Below are positions 11,351 through 21,924 of a DNA stretch of 64,000 nucleotides, in pieces. The position numbers and the translations under genes are program-made. Within the stretch, counting starts at the first letter, position 1. Every line of letters begins with the position of its first letter. Source of the stretch: Hymenopellis radicata (lineage: Eukaryota > Basidiomycota > Agaricomycetes > Agaricales > Physalacriaceae); the NCBI GenBank assembly GCA_015501595.1, contig JADNRX010000031.1, positions 62,001 through 126,000 of the forward strand, written 5' to 3'. The notes under the pieces were generated by a model. It was not told the origin of the DNA. It ran no database searches and saw nothing but the letters and a program-made list of their open reading frames with translations.

Positions 11351-11425
11351 AGAGCCTAGCTCAATGCATAAGACTGCAGAGCCTAGCTCAATGCATAAGA
11401 CTGCAGAGCCTAGCTCAATGCAACG
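11351..11425 (+). repeat. 27-bp tandem repeat
   Basis: The unit AGAGCCTAGCTCAATGCATA plus AGACTGC is present twice exactly (11351-11377 and 11378-11404) and then partially. The last partial unit continues into a 48-bp block (11409-11456) that recurs with one mismatch at 11562-11609. Confidence 0.8.
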
Positions 11426-11609
11426 AAAACCCGCCAACGACATCCGATCGACATGAGACCCATCCAGCGCAATCCCAACGCTAACTCCCCAAGAAACAGC
11501 CCACTAGAAGACTGGCGGCAGGATCACTAGAATTACGAGCTACGAGTGCGTAGGGTTGAGAAGCCTAGCTCAACGCAACGAAAACCCGCCAACGACATCC
11601 GATCGACAT
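11409..11609 (+). repeat. 48-bp direct repeat pair (11409-11456 and 11562-11609)
   Basis: The block beginning GCCTAGCTCAAYGCAACG and ending CGATCGACATG is present twice, 153 bp apart, with a single difference. It lies in the degraded 3' part of the minus-strand retrotransposon remnant and could be a product of local duplication there. Confidence 0.75.
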
Positions 11610-11627
11610 GGTGGTTCATCGGCAGTA

Positions 11628-11996
11628 GGACCCGTGTTTATCCCCTCAGAGGTCAGATCAAAAATTTCGGGCCTGCGGCCGTTTTGTTGGGACTTTTCAC
11701 TTTGGCCATTGTCCACACTTTGTTGGGACTCCGTATCTGACATCGGAATTTTGCACCGATTGTCGTCCTAATCAGGAAATTTCGGTTCGACTTCTACTCA
11801 GGTCTATCGCGCCGTCCACGAAAATAGGCCCTGGTCCACAAAAATTTGCCATTATTGATACCGATGTCGGGACTTTGGATCTGACCTCTGACCCTAAAAC
11901 TGCCTTTTGTCGGGACTCTCAACCTGACCTTTTGGTAAAATTTTGAAAATTTGTCGGGACTTTTGATCTGACATCTTGGGGAATAAACAGGGGTCC
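11628..11996. mobile_element. MITE, 369 bp, TA-flanked, with TIRs
   Basis: The inverted ends begin GGACCCGTGTTTATCCCC and (reverse complement of the right end) GGACCCCTGTTTATTCCCC. The match continues to GTCAGATCAAAA, roughly 36 bp at about 80 percent by eye. Both ends are bordered by TA. The interior is rich in the word GTCGGGACTTT. It sits in the minus-strand retrotransposon remnant directly after the codons for CEKCGLQE. It has no coding capacity, so it is a non-autonomous DNA transposon, plausibly of a TA-targeting type. Confidence 0.75.
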
Positions 11997-11998
11997 TA

Positions 11999-12757
11999 CT
12001 CTTGTAGGCCACACTTCTCACATGTTGCTCGTTCCTCAGCGTGACCAATCTTCCTAGGCTTCCAGTAGTGGCCGGCCAGTCTTGTATCCCTCATGTATCA
12101 GCATCCAGAGGAAGTACTGTACTCTTTCGACCGCATTTTCACATAACGCGTCACGCGAGTCTGTGAAGCGAAGATCCGGGTACAGCATAACGCATCACGG
12201 ACCCCAAAAGTTGTTAGTGTTCGCTTAAATAGGCAATTTTTTTCGCTCCGGCTGACGCCGGAGCCTCCATATATAGTAATTCACGTGATTTCTGTGCCTA
12301 ATGAAGATGTTCGCTACATCTTCATGACCATAATGCGTCACAGGCCGTGAAGATACGGTCGAAAGAGTACAGTACCTTGCACTTTTTGAGAATACCTTAT
12401 TTCTGATTGACATCCAGATTCGCATTGGGCTGGGTTCGTTCTCAAGATGTTCGCTTCCCGCAGCAATGGCTAGTTTTATGTTCCGTTGCGTGTCAGTCCG
12501 GTTCATACTTTCTTTATACGCGCCATTTTCTTCTTTCGGATGATCTTGTGTGCTTTCGATTGTGTTATCGCACTCTGTTTTGCTTAGGCGACTCAGAACC
12601 GTGGGGTTTCCAAGATGTCTGGGCGTCATTTCGCATCCTTTGGCGGCAAGCTTGTCTGTCTCTTCAATTTCCTCGACGCCTGAGTGTCCTTTAACCCATT
12701 CGATGTACGACCTTCCAGATGACATGTTTCTTCGACCCGTATTCAATTATAAGAGAC
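11999..12757 (-). pseudogene. Non-LTR retrotransposon remnant: RNase H C-terminus and ORF2 tail
   Basis: The minus strand encodes the second half of a retrotransposon RNase H domain (YIEWVKGHSGVEEIEETDKL) followed by the IWMSIRNKVFSKSAR region typical of fungal LINE ORF2 tails. The frame is then interrupted by a 256 bp TIR element (12117-12372). Beyond it the frame resumes as FLWMLIHEGYKTGR and degenerates, with stops, into a Cys pair (TCEKCGLQE) where a second MITE begins. The reverse transcriptase and endonuclease parts are absent. Upstream, the remnant is cut off at 12757, where the large transposon begins. Confidence 0.75.
12117..12372. mobile_element. TIR element E1 (256 bp MITE, CTGTA-CTC-TTTCGACCG family)
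   Basis: The left end CTGTACTCTTTCGACCG is an exact inverted copy of the right end. TA lies on each side (12115-12116 and 12373-12374). Replacing the whole element plus one TA rejoins the minus-strand retrotransposon frame exactly (SKSAR-Y-FLWML), which establishes the element borders and a 2-bp TA target duplication. The interior contains GTGACGCGTTATG-like motifs near both ends. No coding capacity. The ends match the 6.5 kb element at 12760-19237 except for the three bases after CTGTA. Confidence 0.9.
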
Positions 12758-13114
12758 TACTGTATACTTTCGACCGGATGTTCGCCGGTTGTTACGCGTT
12801 ATGCAACGAACTTATATGAACTAAGTTCGTTGCCAGGCACGGTCCCGATCAAGGGGGTTCCGGACTTAAAGTCCGATACATCCGGCAGGTAGGTAGGGTC
12901 AGCAGGGAGGTCTGAAAAAAGTTTTTTCAAACCATGATATTTTCAGTCAGTTTCCTGTTCCAAATCATCGTTTCATGTATTAGCTGTAATTGTATACCAT
13001 AATAAGAGAGTTCCGCCCTCCCAGTGATGCTAAAACGTGTTCCGACTGACAGGTATCCTAATTTGGTAACTATATTTGTCTGCTATCGTTTCTCTCCTCC
13101 GCCTTCGTTGTGCA

Positions 13115-16100
13115 ATGACCTCAAGCTATACAGAAGCCGATGTTAGTATCAATAGCAACTCAAACAGCATGTACTCACACCAGTTCAGGTCCAAGTCATT
13201 GATTATAACACTGCTCTATGTCCTGCATGTGGTTGCGAGGTCAAGATGGGGCCCGGCGGGGCAAAGAATATTATTCTAACGCACGTCAATACAAAAAATT
13301 GCATCAAGAATAAAGAGAAGCGGCTGAAGAAGGAAGGTGATGCTCGAAAGCACGGACGTCAACAGGGTCTTACAGCATTCCTCAAACCGCGAGCACCAAA
13401 AATCCCGGCACAGGTCACCGCACCGACTCGCACCTCATCACAACCCTCCGGTCCATCATTCGATACACGTCTGGCACCCCTGCCATTATCTCCAGCTCGC
13501 ATTAGTCCTCCAGCACTTTCCATCCCATCTCCCCAGTCATTACCACCTCCTAATCAAAACTCGGTGCAGACAGTCCTAGCACGCGCGCCTACATCGAAGC
13601 TGCTCCTCGCGCTTCAGAAAAAAATCAGTCGCGTCGATCCAGCAAGTATTCCTGCAACTGAGAGTGGTTATGACCCTCTTGCTCCATTCGGCGGAGATCC
13701 GAGCGCGTATGCCAATCCTGAGGCTCGGGGGGATGATCTGTGGGAAGATGGTCTGAACAAGCATGTGCATGCCACATTCGGATGGGGAATGGATGTGGAG
13801 GAAGCCAAAGGGCTGATCCAAAATGGGACTGAGGGTGTTAATGGCGTGTTGGAGTTCATGCGGTATTTTATCGAGGAACGCGGCGTTAGCGAAGGGTTAT
13901 TCAAGGAGAAGATTGAGCTCTTAATCAAGGCTCTAGATACATTGTGAGTGTGTCCATTTTCTAACGGGATGTGACTGACCTATGTAACAGTCCTGTGCGC
14001 GTCGTCGATAGCGATGAGATTAATTCGGCGGTGCTCGACATTCAGAGTGAATACGCTCCTCCGAGTTCATCACCTCCCACCAAATCATCTTCCATGAAGC
14101 CGACGTCAGTTATCGACATTGATACCCTCTCAGACAGTGAAATCGTACCTATCTCAAAGCGTCCACAAGTCGTTCGAACACCATGCCCCGGTTATGCACC
14201 TCCATTTCCCGATGGAGCATCCCCCCACAAGGACTACCCCTTCGCGCTCCATGCCCAACACACACTTCCCTTTGAATACGAGATCAGACAAGGTGTTCTT
14301 TATGTTCGCGGTCTTCTCTGTCGTCGCTGGCTGCACAATAAAGAGACGCGGTGTCCGCCATGCGAGATGCTGCCCCAGAATTCAGCACTAGCAGGGATAA
14401 TGAAGCGTATAAAGGACGGCGTACACGATAATGCGAACCTTGCATACAATTCGCACAGCCAGCTCGTGGCAAAGTATTACCATCGTGGCGAACAGCTCAA
14501 CGTACAGAAGTTGAAGGGTTTGAATACAGAGAAGATGCTGCGGGTGAGAGCGAAAGCACTGTCCAACCACAAACGTCTGCTTGTCGCGATTCGTAGTGGG
14601 AAGGTTGAGGCGGTAGATCGAATCATTCGGATTGGCCTGAAGAGAGGAATGGGAATTAAAGCAATGCTGGCACTCTACGAGCGTGCTGCTACCGGTGCAT
14701 ATCGTCCACGGAGCTATATCGAGGAAGACTACCTTCGAGGCCTATTACTCTGGCGTCTCGGTGGAAATCGAGTTGCAAAGATTGCTCACCGTTCGTTAAA
14801 TCAAATCCCAGGGCTCTCCACTCTGCGACGCCATTCCACTATGCCCCGTATCATGCCCTCCAATGGAATGCCCACCATCCACGAAATCCAGAAGAACATA
14901 GATGCCGTCTTATCGGAAGAGGAATTGGCAGCGAGTCGTGTGTCTGAGGTTGTGTGCCATCAGATCGTCATGTTTGACGAAATGTCCATTGAAAAGCGAA
15001 TCCGCTGGGACGATAAAACGAACTTCTTCCGTGGGGTATGCCGTGAGCATGGAGAAAAGGTGTCATTAGAGTTTGGCAGTGTAGACGAGTTGAAAGAGCT
15101 ATTCAGAAGCCTCGATGACGGCAAGGTTCATTACGCGTCGGAGGTAATAGTCAATTCTCTCGGCCCCTAACTTCGTATTCTAATATATACCGTTCAAAGG
15201 CCACCATTGGAGCGCTTGGTATCCTCACCAATAATAGACGGATCTATGGAGCACGCCCTATCCTTGTTTCCGGGACTTGTAAGCGTGAAAACGCGATTAA
15301 ACACGCTCAACTGCTTGAAACAACGCTTACCGCGGTTAACGCCAAAAAAGACATAACAAAACTACGTGTTGTATCTATCGCGTCTGACGGAGAGACAAAG
15401 CGCGGCTCTGCCCTCGTCGACATCACTTTCAAACGGCAACTCTCATCCACCTCTCCGATCCATCGACTCCTCTCCCCCCTCCCCGTCATGGACTTCTTTG
15501 TTGGTGACGACGATCTTACCCCAGACAAAGATTACAAACATGTCTTCAAACGAATCCGGAACTTGTTCCTCCGTGCGCGAGGACTTGACGTACTCGAGAC
15601 GCATGTGAATCCGACAATTATGAAGGCACATCTCCGTGATGCAGGTGGTTCACAAGAGCACGTCGAGTCTTTGTTCAAGCCCGACGATAAGCAGGATGTG
15701 ACGCTTGCTTATCAGCTTCTTCGGGACCTCTGGTCGCTTCCGGAGACCACATCTATACAGCCAATGTTTGTAGCTCAACGTGATGCACTCCGCCTTCTCG
15801 GGGATCTGTTCCGCCACCTCATATGGCCATACATCTGTGTGGATCTCTCCTTGAGCGAACAGCTCAAGCATCTTAGTGCCGCTGCATGGTTTACCTTGGT
15901 TCTCTTTCGAAAGTCTGGCAAACACTTCATTCCAACACTTCTATACACTGATATTATGCTCATGATCAAGAATGTGTACTTCTGTGTTGCGAAGGCCAAG
16001 ATAGACAATCCCTCAGGGATGTTCTGGATCATCCTGTTGGGCACAGATCGTTTAGAAACCATCTTTGGAATCTTGCGGACAATTATCGGTACAGATGCCA

Positions 16101-18908
16101 ACGTCGATGAGCTCCAGCTGGTCGAACGGATGACAGGTACCACGGAGGTCTCAAACATTCTCGCCATCAAACCTGAATGGGACAGCAGTCCACGACGTCT
16201 CCAGTTGACACCTGTCTCAAGAGATGGTCACGCCATCGTGGATTCAGCCGTGGATCGTATCAATCCACGGTCCTGGACTGGTGATCTGCGTCTCGAACTC
16301 GTCAACCTATTGACAAACTGGACAGGTGGACGTCGATTAGTCGTGGACAAGTACCCACAACTCGCACCCCTCCTTGACGCGCTTGATCGCGACACACGTC
16401 CTATCACCATTCTAAGCCCACTTGGTGTTCTCCTTGTTGATGAGCCCCTTGCGGAGGATGATAACGAGGATCCCGACATCGCACCTACTCCTGATTCTGC
16501 CAATCCAACAGTTCCTGACGTGCCTAATTCGTCTTCCCTTCCCGATTCACCAACCTCGCCTATCACCGCTGACAATGCCCGCACATTGGTGCCCACTTCC
16601 ATTCGAAGCCGCGCTAATCCACCAGTCGTTGACGAACCAGGCCCCCTTCTTGACCTCGATGACTCGGGAATACGCGAGTTGGAGGATCAGATTGCTGAGG
16701 AGGATCAGACGACACTCTCTGAATTGAACGAATGCACCTTTGATCGTTTTGTCTTTATGGACGGTGTGAAAGTCAACAAGGCGCGCGCCATCAAGATCCA
16801 GTCGCGGTACCGCACCCAGGCCAGCTCGACAGACCGGTTGAGACGTGTTAGAGAGATTGCCCGCTTTGATGTCAACCGGCCATGTCGGCCTGTTGACGCA
16901 GACTTCGACGAGTCCATGGAGGACATCTTGATGTGCGGAGAACCGATCGCGACAGTTCTCATCTCTGAGGATCGCCTCTGGCTCTGCATCGGTGCCGTAA
17001 CGGATATAAAGAATGGCACAGGAAAGGATAGCTCTGTTACCGATATAGAGCTGGACATCCTGAGCGAAGACGGTATCTTTATTGAATTCCAGATTATCGA
17101 CGTTGTTCCAGCAACCACCGATGATGACCAAACTGAAAAGTTTGACTGGCGGACACGCGCGCGCAGCAAGCCCGAGGTCTTTACAGTCCCAGGACAGTTT
17201 GTCCAGCCTGTCCATCCAAAGCTGCAAGTGCCCGAGACAGGGTCAACGTTTTGGATGTTCGCCAGTGCTGAACTCATCGCGCTCAGCGCAGATCTGCTTC
17301 AACGTGTTAACTCAGCATCTGATGCCGGGGTGTCTCGTCGCAATCGAATCATACCATCTGTTGAACGTACGAAAGATTTCCCTTATCGCGAGGCCTCAGG
17401 TATGTAGTATATCCTTTGTTTGATTGTCATGATCTAATTGTTAAATGTCAGGCCGTGCATGCTTTCTCTGTGTCGGAGAGAACAACGTACAAATGCTGCA
17501 GAGTGATGGGATGTACTGCTCGCAGTGCCCAGATCCCATGATTCCTCTCAACCTCGACAAACCCCAGTCTATCCTCGCGCATAATGCAGCCCATATCGCC
17601 TATGGTCAGATGCAGAAGACCCTTCTCCCGTGTGGTCTTTGTCTGTCACCGGCGCCGCAATGCCAGTTCTACCTCACGGGAACTGGAGACAAGACTCAAA
17701 TCGACCGAAAAAGAACTCACGGTTGTCAAGTATTCGACTCGTTGACGACTCGAGGTTTCAAATATGCCGTTGCGGCCAAGTCAACTGGTGGCAGTCCGTG
17801 CTCGAATGTTCCCATTCCGTGTCGGATCTGCAGCCGTTCCGACCAAGGTAACAAGAAGGCACCGGCGATTTGGAAATATACGGCTCGCGAACATTACGAG
17901 ACGAGGCACAAGAATGTCGACCTCACGCTGTACGAGGCCGACTGGAAACTATCGAGGTCAGAAATGTCAGAGATGAAGAAAGTTTACAAGAAGCGTAAGC
18001 AGAAGACAACACTGCCGAAGAAACGTGCGCAGGAAAAGGCTTCGAAGATGTTTGGCGAGCTGGTCGTTTCCGAGTTACACCAATCGAACAGGTAGGCTTC
18101 AAATCGTATAATATTGCGTGTTCTAATGTTATGATAATAGTGCTACTGCTCCTGTAGATGCGGGTCAGTCACCACACGATGACAATAATGAAAACTCACC
18201 ATCGCAACCGTCGGCCGGTGGTCAGCGTCGGTGGGCCGTCGAGGATGCATCTTGGCTTGACGGTAACGACGAAGAAGCTAACGAGCCCAATGGTGAGAGC
18301 GAGGAAGATGCCGAAGAGTCTGTCGATGAGGGAGAATCTGAAGTAGGCGAGTCTGGTGGGAATGGTGATCATATGGATGAGGAGGAGGGAGAGACGTCGG
18401 CTGTTGAAGAGTTAGACGATGTCGAAATGGGAGTTATAGACGCACCAGAAGACGAAAGGGACGATACGACAACAATACCTCGATCTACCACACCAGCGAC
18501 ACCTACATCCGTAGCAGTCTTCGCACTCCCGCCGAATCCTCTACCGAATGCGATCCAAGCTTTACCGACTCCGGCAGTCGTTGCCCAAGTACAGCCATCG
18601 ATCCAGCTGGCGAGTACATCGAGGACGAACAGTGGTAGACCTTCCCGCGCATTGAAGCGGAAGACAGTGGCGGATATGCTTGGCGAATGCGTATGTGGTG
18701 TGAAGGTCGCAGAGGAAGATAGAGAAAGTGCGGCCAAGTGCACGCGAGCTGGATGTGAGACGGGATGGGTAAGTGCCATCTTCGCGTCAAATAACAATCT
18801 TACTAACCAAAAGGGAAGTTCCATATGGCCTGTACAGGCATGGATTTTATTCCGCCGCGTTGGGCATGCGACGGCTGCGGCACAAGAGGAGGAAAGCGCC
18901 GTAGATGA
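13115..18908 (+). CDS. Giant P-element/THAP9-like transposase with N-terminal zinc finger and C-terminal PHD-like finger
   Basis: Seven exons join in frame: 13115-13141, 13189-13943, 13991-15143, 15200-17399, 17452-18091, 18141-18768 and 18819-18908, giving 1830 aa. Near residue 20 is a CPAC...H...C zinc-finger-like segment, followed by a Pro-rich linker. The core has the order of motifs seen in P-element/THAP9 transposases: Asp in MFDEMSIEKRIRWDDKTNF, Asp in VSIASDGETKRG, KDYKHVFKRIRNLFLRARG, and GTDRLETIFGILRT with a candidate Asp/Glu. A cysteine-rich block follows (CFLCVGENN...CSQC, CGLC, CRIC), then an acidic stretch. The C-terminus is PHD-like (CVCG...C...CETGWFHMAC...PPRWACDGCG). Assignment to the P superfamily is from motif order only; P elements make 8-bp duplications, whereas TA is seen here, so a separate family is possible. 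Confidence 0.75.
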
Positions 18909-18949
18909 TGGCGCGGGGAAGGAAGTGGGGTCAGGGGCTAGTACCAATA

Positions 18950-19230
18950 CGGTAAATAACGCATCACGTGATATTATGACGTCATAGAGGTAGGTAGGGT
19001 CTACGCCGAGGTCTGAAAAAAATTAAACAGCCCAGTGTACAAAATTAAAATTTTTGAACCCCCTTGGTCCCGATTCTTACCGGATATGGATGTCCCGCCG
19101 CAGGCGGGACCCGAAATTTTACCGTTTTAAGCCGGTCGACCCTGAAATTGAAGCCCGTTATGCGTTATCCAAGCCGATAAGTTCGGTTCCAGGGGCGGCG
19201 TGACGCGTTATTCGAATATCCGGTCGAAAG
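18950..19230. promoter_or_regulatory. Right subterminal region of E2 with repeated GTGAYGCGTTAT motifs
   Basis: Copies of the word in either orientation are seen as AATAACGCATCAC (about 18959), CGTTATGCGTTATCC (about 19157) and GTGACGCGTTATTCG (about 19200). Similar words sit just inside the ends of E1 and E3. Clustering next to the TIRs suggests binding sites for the element's own transposase. Confidence 0.6.
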
Positions 19231-19770
19231 TATACAGTAAGTACGTCGCATACTATCAGCCCGTCGCAACTGTTACTGGGTATGGTAGCGTTGCGGACTC
19301 GAGCGGCGGCGGAATGGGTGGCCCGGCGGAGGCGCGCCCATCGGAAGCATGAGGGCTCCATCCGACGCTTCCAAGAAGTACTTATTCGGATTACTAGGTG
19401 TGTCAATTATGTAAAGTGAGCGTCTAGCTTCTGCGTCCTTGTCCGTCACTTCTAACCACCTCTGCCTCAGCCCCTTCGTATTCGCTCAAACTTGGTTCAA
19501 GTTGGTTCCAATTTTCGAGCGTACTTAAGTTGATTCCATGAATGAGCATGACTTTCTCTCCTCATAGTTGGAGTTTATAATGCATCGCTCCGCGTCCAGT
19601 ACAAGAGAATGTCCCGTCCAAGGATGCTTGCCTACTGCGACCGGACGCTGACGTTTTGCAGTTTACGGGTCTTGTTTTGTTCCCAGGCTGGCATCTGGCA
19701 GGCGTCGTATGTGGTCAAACTTGCGCGCGCGTTCAAGACAATTGCGTTATACATATCGATTTCCAACCAT

Positions 19771-20395
19771 TCATACAGACGTGTCCTTGATCCTGGGCTT
19801 CTTACCGTCACTTTTCTCTTCCGCATTGTCATCGGCCTCGCGCCCTCCCTTCGTGCCCGCATTCTCTTTCAGTTCTATCATGCGCTTCCCCTCGTTATCC
19901 AAATCCGCATCTTTCAGTTGCTCCCCCTTGACCCTCTCTAGCTCCTTCGCCAAACTCTCTTTGTCCTTTGACAACTCCTCGCACTTCTTTTCCAAGGACT
20001 CTGCATGCACACACAAAGTGGCTATCTCTCGCTCCCATGTTGCAATATTCTTCCGCTCGTTCTGCTTTTGGTGCTTGATATATTGACAAGTGATGTCCAG
20101 AACTTCGGCGGCGCACGGATTGGCGGAGCTCCAATCGTTGGGTACCAGGCCCTGTAGTGCGACGAGGCCACTGTCGAGGTCTTCAATGCGCTTGTGCTCT
20201 GGTTCTCCCTGTGGAAAGAAGGACGTAAGGACGCGACCATCGAAAATGTGAGCATACGAACATCTTCTTCCAACTGCTATCGTCCCCACTCTTCAAGATC
20301 GATGAGGTCGATATCTGATTCCGTCAGAGGCTCAGAGCAAGGCTCCAAGTCGAACTTGGCGAGGCGGTAGGCTAACGGGTAAGTCTTCTATGATT
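19771..20395 (-). pseudogene. Coiled-coil protein paralogue, copy 1 (start codon lost)
   Basis: The minus-strand frame encodes EPEHKRIEDLDSGL, then CAAEVLDITCQYIKHQK and a heptad-rich, highly charged region ending KKPRIKDTSV. It is strongly similar to the frame at 60618-61091. At the position of that copy's ATG this copy has ATA (about 20392), and small indels break the N-terminal region, so it is probably a pseudogene. The upstream promoter-like block TTTAAATACTGAGCAATGGG is retained near 20440. No known domain beyond the coiled coil. Confidence 0.6.
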
Positions 20396-20435
20396 GTTAG
20401 AAGAAGAGAATGAAAAGATCAGGTGATAGAAACGA

Positions 20436-20530
20436 AAGGTTTAAATACTGAGCAATGGGCCAGTTACTGGGGGTAGAACAATCCACATCGCTTTGACCTC
20501 GACACGATCACGAGGTTGAACGCGTTTGTC
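20436..20530 (-). promoter_or_regulatory. Conserved promoter-like block upstream of the coiled-coil gene, copy 1
   Basis: TTTAAATA, GCAATGGGCCA and GGGGGTAGAACAATCCACAT occur in the same order here, at 61138-61240, and inverted at 48779-48860. The TATA-like word lies about 50 bp upstream of the gene start in each case. Conservation in three copies argues for a functional or recently duplicated promoter. Confidence 0.5.
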
Positions 20531-20859
20531 CACCAACATGAAGATATACAATCAATGCACCCCGTGCTCCGGGTAGATGAATTCTTAGCATCGCTGTTCT
20601 CCGAGTCTATGATTGGGGGAATGCTGCGTACACATTTTCGCCGCGGCCTTCAGCGCGTCACAGCATCTGTGTTTGAATGCACATTTATCCATCTGATGCC
20701 GTGCCGGTCGGACGTACTCTGCATCCTGCTCGGGATACAGACTCAGGTGTTCTGCGTCTTGTCTAGAAATCGGGTCCCCTAGCAAAGTGAAGGTAACTGT
20801 TTCATCGATATCCCGACGAGAGGGATGAAAGATCGATTCGAGTAACGCCGACCCGCTCG

Positions 20860-21066
20860 TCAAATCCATCGCATGCACCTTTCGTAGACAGTGGTGTCCT
20901 CCTCGTAAGACCGAGTCACCCTCTTTATCCCCTTCCAAACACGCTGCGCTGCTGCTCCATAACCAGAACCATCAGTGAACACCGCCATCACTCCCTCCTC
21001 CCACTTCTCAAACTCCCTCTTCGCCCTTGCTGGCCGCCACCCTAAACTCCAATGCGCCTTGAGCAA
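20860..21066 (-). pseudogene. Retrotransposon RNase H fragment (N-terminal half)
   Basis: The minus-strand frame reads GVMAVFTDGSGYGAAAQRVW followed by DTTVYERC. This resembles the first strand (TDGS) and following region of non-LTR retrotransposon RNase H, here shortened. The complementary second half (WVKGHSG) lies on the same strand at 12.7 kb. The two could be pieces of related elements separated by later insertions. Confidence 0.5.
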
Positions 21067-21920
21067 ATCCCCGATCCACTGGCTGATGCGACCGACGCTC
21101 CCGCTCTCCCCATGAGAGCTGGGGAGAGCTGGCAGATGTACTAGGTCTCCGCTGAGTTTGCGTTTTAGAAACGTTAACTGTTAAACTTCCTTAACATATG
21201 TGTATCCAATGTGCTAGTACTGCTTTGAATATTCGAATCGACTTGAGATACATTATATGTATTTAGTCACCGATTGATGGGGTTGAACATTGTTTCTGTA
21301 CTGAGATACTTTTCAATGCTGATTTCTCAGACCCAAATGAAACGCGAGCGTAGTAGTATGGTTGCCATGGACGGCGTTTCCGGTGTGGCCCCAGTGCCAC
21401 GAAGCCTTCAACTGAGATACTTAGTACATGGGGTTTGCGTCACAAGGGCTTCGCTAGATAAGATGAGTATTTAGACAGCGAGAACGTGATTTGGACGTAC
21501 GATGCTCTTAGATAGTCCAAATCCAGATGTGAGAGAACAGTGTCTCTTTCTCACTTCTTGCCTCTCAATTCTCGCGGGCTCTGAGTCCCGGTCGATCCTC
21601 AAATCTTGACGGACCATTTGCACTCCCGCCATCCCCTACTTGACACCTAATTCATCTTCGGGCAGTCGTTGGTTCCACCTGCGCTCAAGACTTTCGATGT
21701 TCATTATCCCGTTTCTCATCACTCAGCTCCTTTCCACGGATGAAAGCCTGTCCTGAGGTTCGCCTCTCAAGCTTTCAATGCCCAAGGCTTCAACAGCAAC
21801 TTCACACGCGAATAGTTTCAAAACTATTCAACTGACAACTCTATCTTGCTCTCTTCGCCTCGACTCGAATCAACTTATCTTATCCTACTGTTCCGTGAGC
21901 ATGCGCGCGCGTAGTGTCAT
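21067..21920. other. Non-coding stretch between repeats
   Basis: I see no supported gene here, only short open frames without domain features and AT-rich sequence around 21180-21260. Confidence 0.4.
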
Positions 21921-21924
21921 TGTA

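Larger units (their letters stand above)
12760..19237 (+). mobile_element. TIR element E2: 6.5 kb TA-flanked DNA transposon carrying one large gene
   Basis: The ends CTGTATACTTTCGACCGGAT are perfect inverted repeats, with TA on both sides (12758-12759 and 19238-19239). The 6478 bp element contains one spliced gene (13115-18908). Subterminal GTGACGCGTTAT / GTTATGCGTTAT words occur at the left end, and three or more at the right end (about 18963, 19160 and 19200), as expected for transposase binding sites. Both subterminal regions also share AGGTAGGTAGGGTC and GAGGTCTGAAAAAA words (about 12889-12920 and 18989-19022). The intact TIRs, TA flanks and uninterrupted gene suggest a potentially autonomous element. 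Confidence 0.85.
19245..20830 (-). repeat. 1.5 kb dispersed repeat, copy 1 (coiled-coil gene unit)
   Basis: It is homologous in direct orientation to 60035-61500, from CGCATACTATCAGCCCGTCG to about the word TCTTGTCTAGAAATCGGG. The repeat contains a minus-strand coiled-coil gene and its upstream region. Its left edge coincides with the right end of element E2. Confidence 0.8.

Noticed and set aside
11351..11425. CRISPR-like array
   Set aside because: There are no spacers between the units; it is a simple tandem repeat in a eukaryotic genome.
15775..17277. Long minus-strand open frames (for example 15775-16170, 16228-16602, 16547-17227)
   Set aside because: They are antisense shadows of the large plus-strand transposase gene, whose exons join in frame with recognisable motifs.
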